From Diplosphaera chodatii (lineage: Eukaryota > Chlorophyta > Trebouxiophyceae > Prasiolales > Stichococcaceae): 64,000 nucleotides of DNA. The DNA lies in assembly GCA_032358165.1 (NCBI GenBank), contig JAALGY010000044.1, forward strand, positions 372,001 through 436,000, given 5' to 3'. Below are positions 63,734-64,000 of the stretch, piece by piece (position 1 is the stretch's first letter; each line of letters opens with the position of its first letter). Both the position numbers and the translations under genes were made by a program. The notes below the pieces were generated by a model. That model ran no database searches, was not told the origin of the DNA, and was given only the letters and a program-made list of their open reading frames with translations.

Positions 63734-64000
63734 ATGACGACGCCTGCCGTCAACTTGCAGCAGCAAGTTGACTGGCTGCTGCAACCTCTCGACACAGAAA
63801 CACAGGAGCGGTACTACAGAAAGGTGCACAAAAGGCTTGCTAGCTGCTTAGCCGATGCAGAACGGCATCCAATGCGCCATTTGCACATCCCCTCACGCCT
63901 GCCGGCCAGCATGGTGCAATGCCAGCGATACAGTACGGTGCGTGACCTGCAGCTGCTGCCTGCGGGGCTGAGGATCCAGTACAACGGCGATGATGGCCGG
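63734..64000 (+). CDS. 5' part of an unknown protein, cut by the window edge
   Basis: From the ATG at 63734 the frame stays open for 89 codons to the last base. It starts MTTPAVNLQQQVDWLLQPLD and continues TETQERYYRKVHKRLASCLA, MRHLHIPSRLPASMVQCQRY and LRIQYNGDDGR. Composition is balanced, unlike the shadow frames around it, and it is divergent from the MRNIP-like gene as several pairs here are. No family recognised. An intron could begin before the edge. Confidence 0.5.
   Translation, partial: MTTPAVNLQQQVDWLLQPLDTETQERYYRKVHKRLASCLADAERHPMRHLHIPSRLPASMVQCQRYSTVRDLQLLPAGLRIQYNGDDGR

Overview
This window is nuclear DNA of a GC-rich, intron-dense eukaryote, most likely a green alga and plausibly a trebouxiophyte. 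The evidence is many short exons with GTG/GTA donors and CAG acceptors, CTG/CAG-rich coding sequence, alanine-rich low-complexity protein segments, and two predicted thylakoid-lumen proteins (a cyclophilin and a DEG8-type protease), each with a twin-arginine signal. No operons, insertion sequences, rRNA, tRNA or CRISPR arrays were seen. Most genes are split into many exons, so single open reading frames mislead. The models here were built by joining exons at splice sites that keep frame and conserved motifs.

Layout, left to right: RAD23 (partial, -); adenosine kinase (+); an acidic C2H2 zinc-finger protein (-); a CWF19L1/CwfJ-like protein with an inserted RRM (+); a three-exon gene for an 84-residue protein hidden in an apparent gap (-); the DEAD-box helicase DDX24/Mak5 (+); a lumenal cyclophilin (-); PIG-Q/Gpi1 of GPI-anchor synthesis (+); a membrane protein with a split zinc-binding module (-); acyl-CoA-binding protein (-); an expansin-like double-psi beta-barrel protein with a basic tail (-); an F-box protein whose second half resembles a cullin N-terminal repeat (-); acyl-protein thioesterase with a C-terminal SAP-like domain (+); choline/ethanolamine kinase (+); DEG8-like protease (-); SAM methyltransferase (+); a BRCT-domain protein with a long disordered region (+); an ACC-synthase-like PLP enzyme (+); an MRNIP-like zinc protein (-); and a partial gene running off the right edge (+).

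These are mainly unlinked housekeeping functions: protein turnover and DNA repair (RAD23, F-box, MRNIP, BRCT), ribosome and RNA processing (DDX24, CWF19L1), lipid and membrane metabolism (PIG-Q, choline kinase, ACBP, thioesterase) and chloroplast lumen proteostasis (cyclophilin, DEG8). Seven neighbouring pairs are head to head across about 264 to 725 bp, so shared bidirectional promoters are likely.

The observations most worth following are the F-box/cullin-repeat architecture, the hidden 84-residue membrane protein, the thioesterase-SAP fusion, the RRM inside the CwfJ protein, the split zinc module protein and several GC-AG introns. Exon borders quoted exactly were read base by base; others are approximate.
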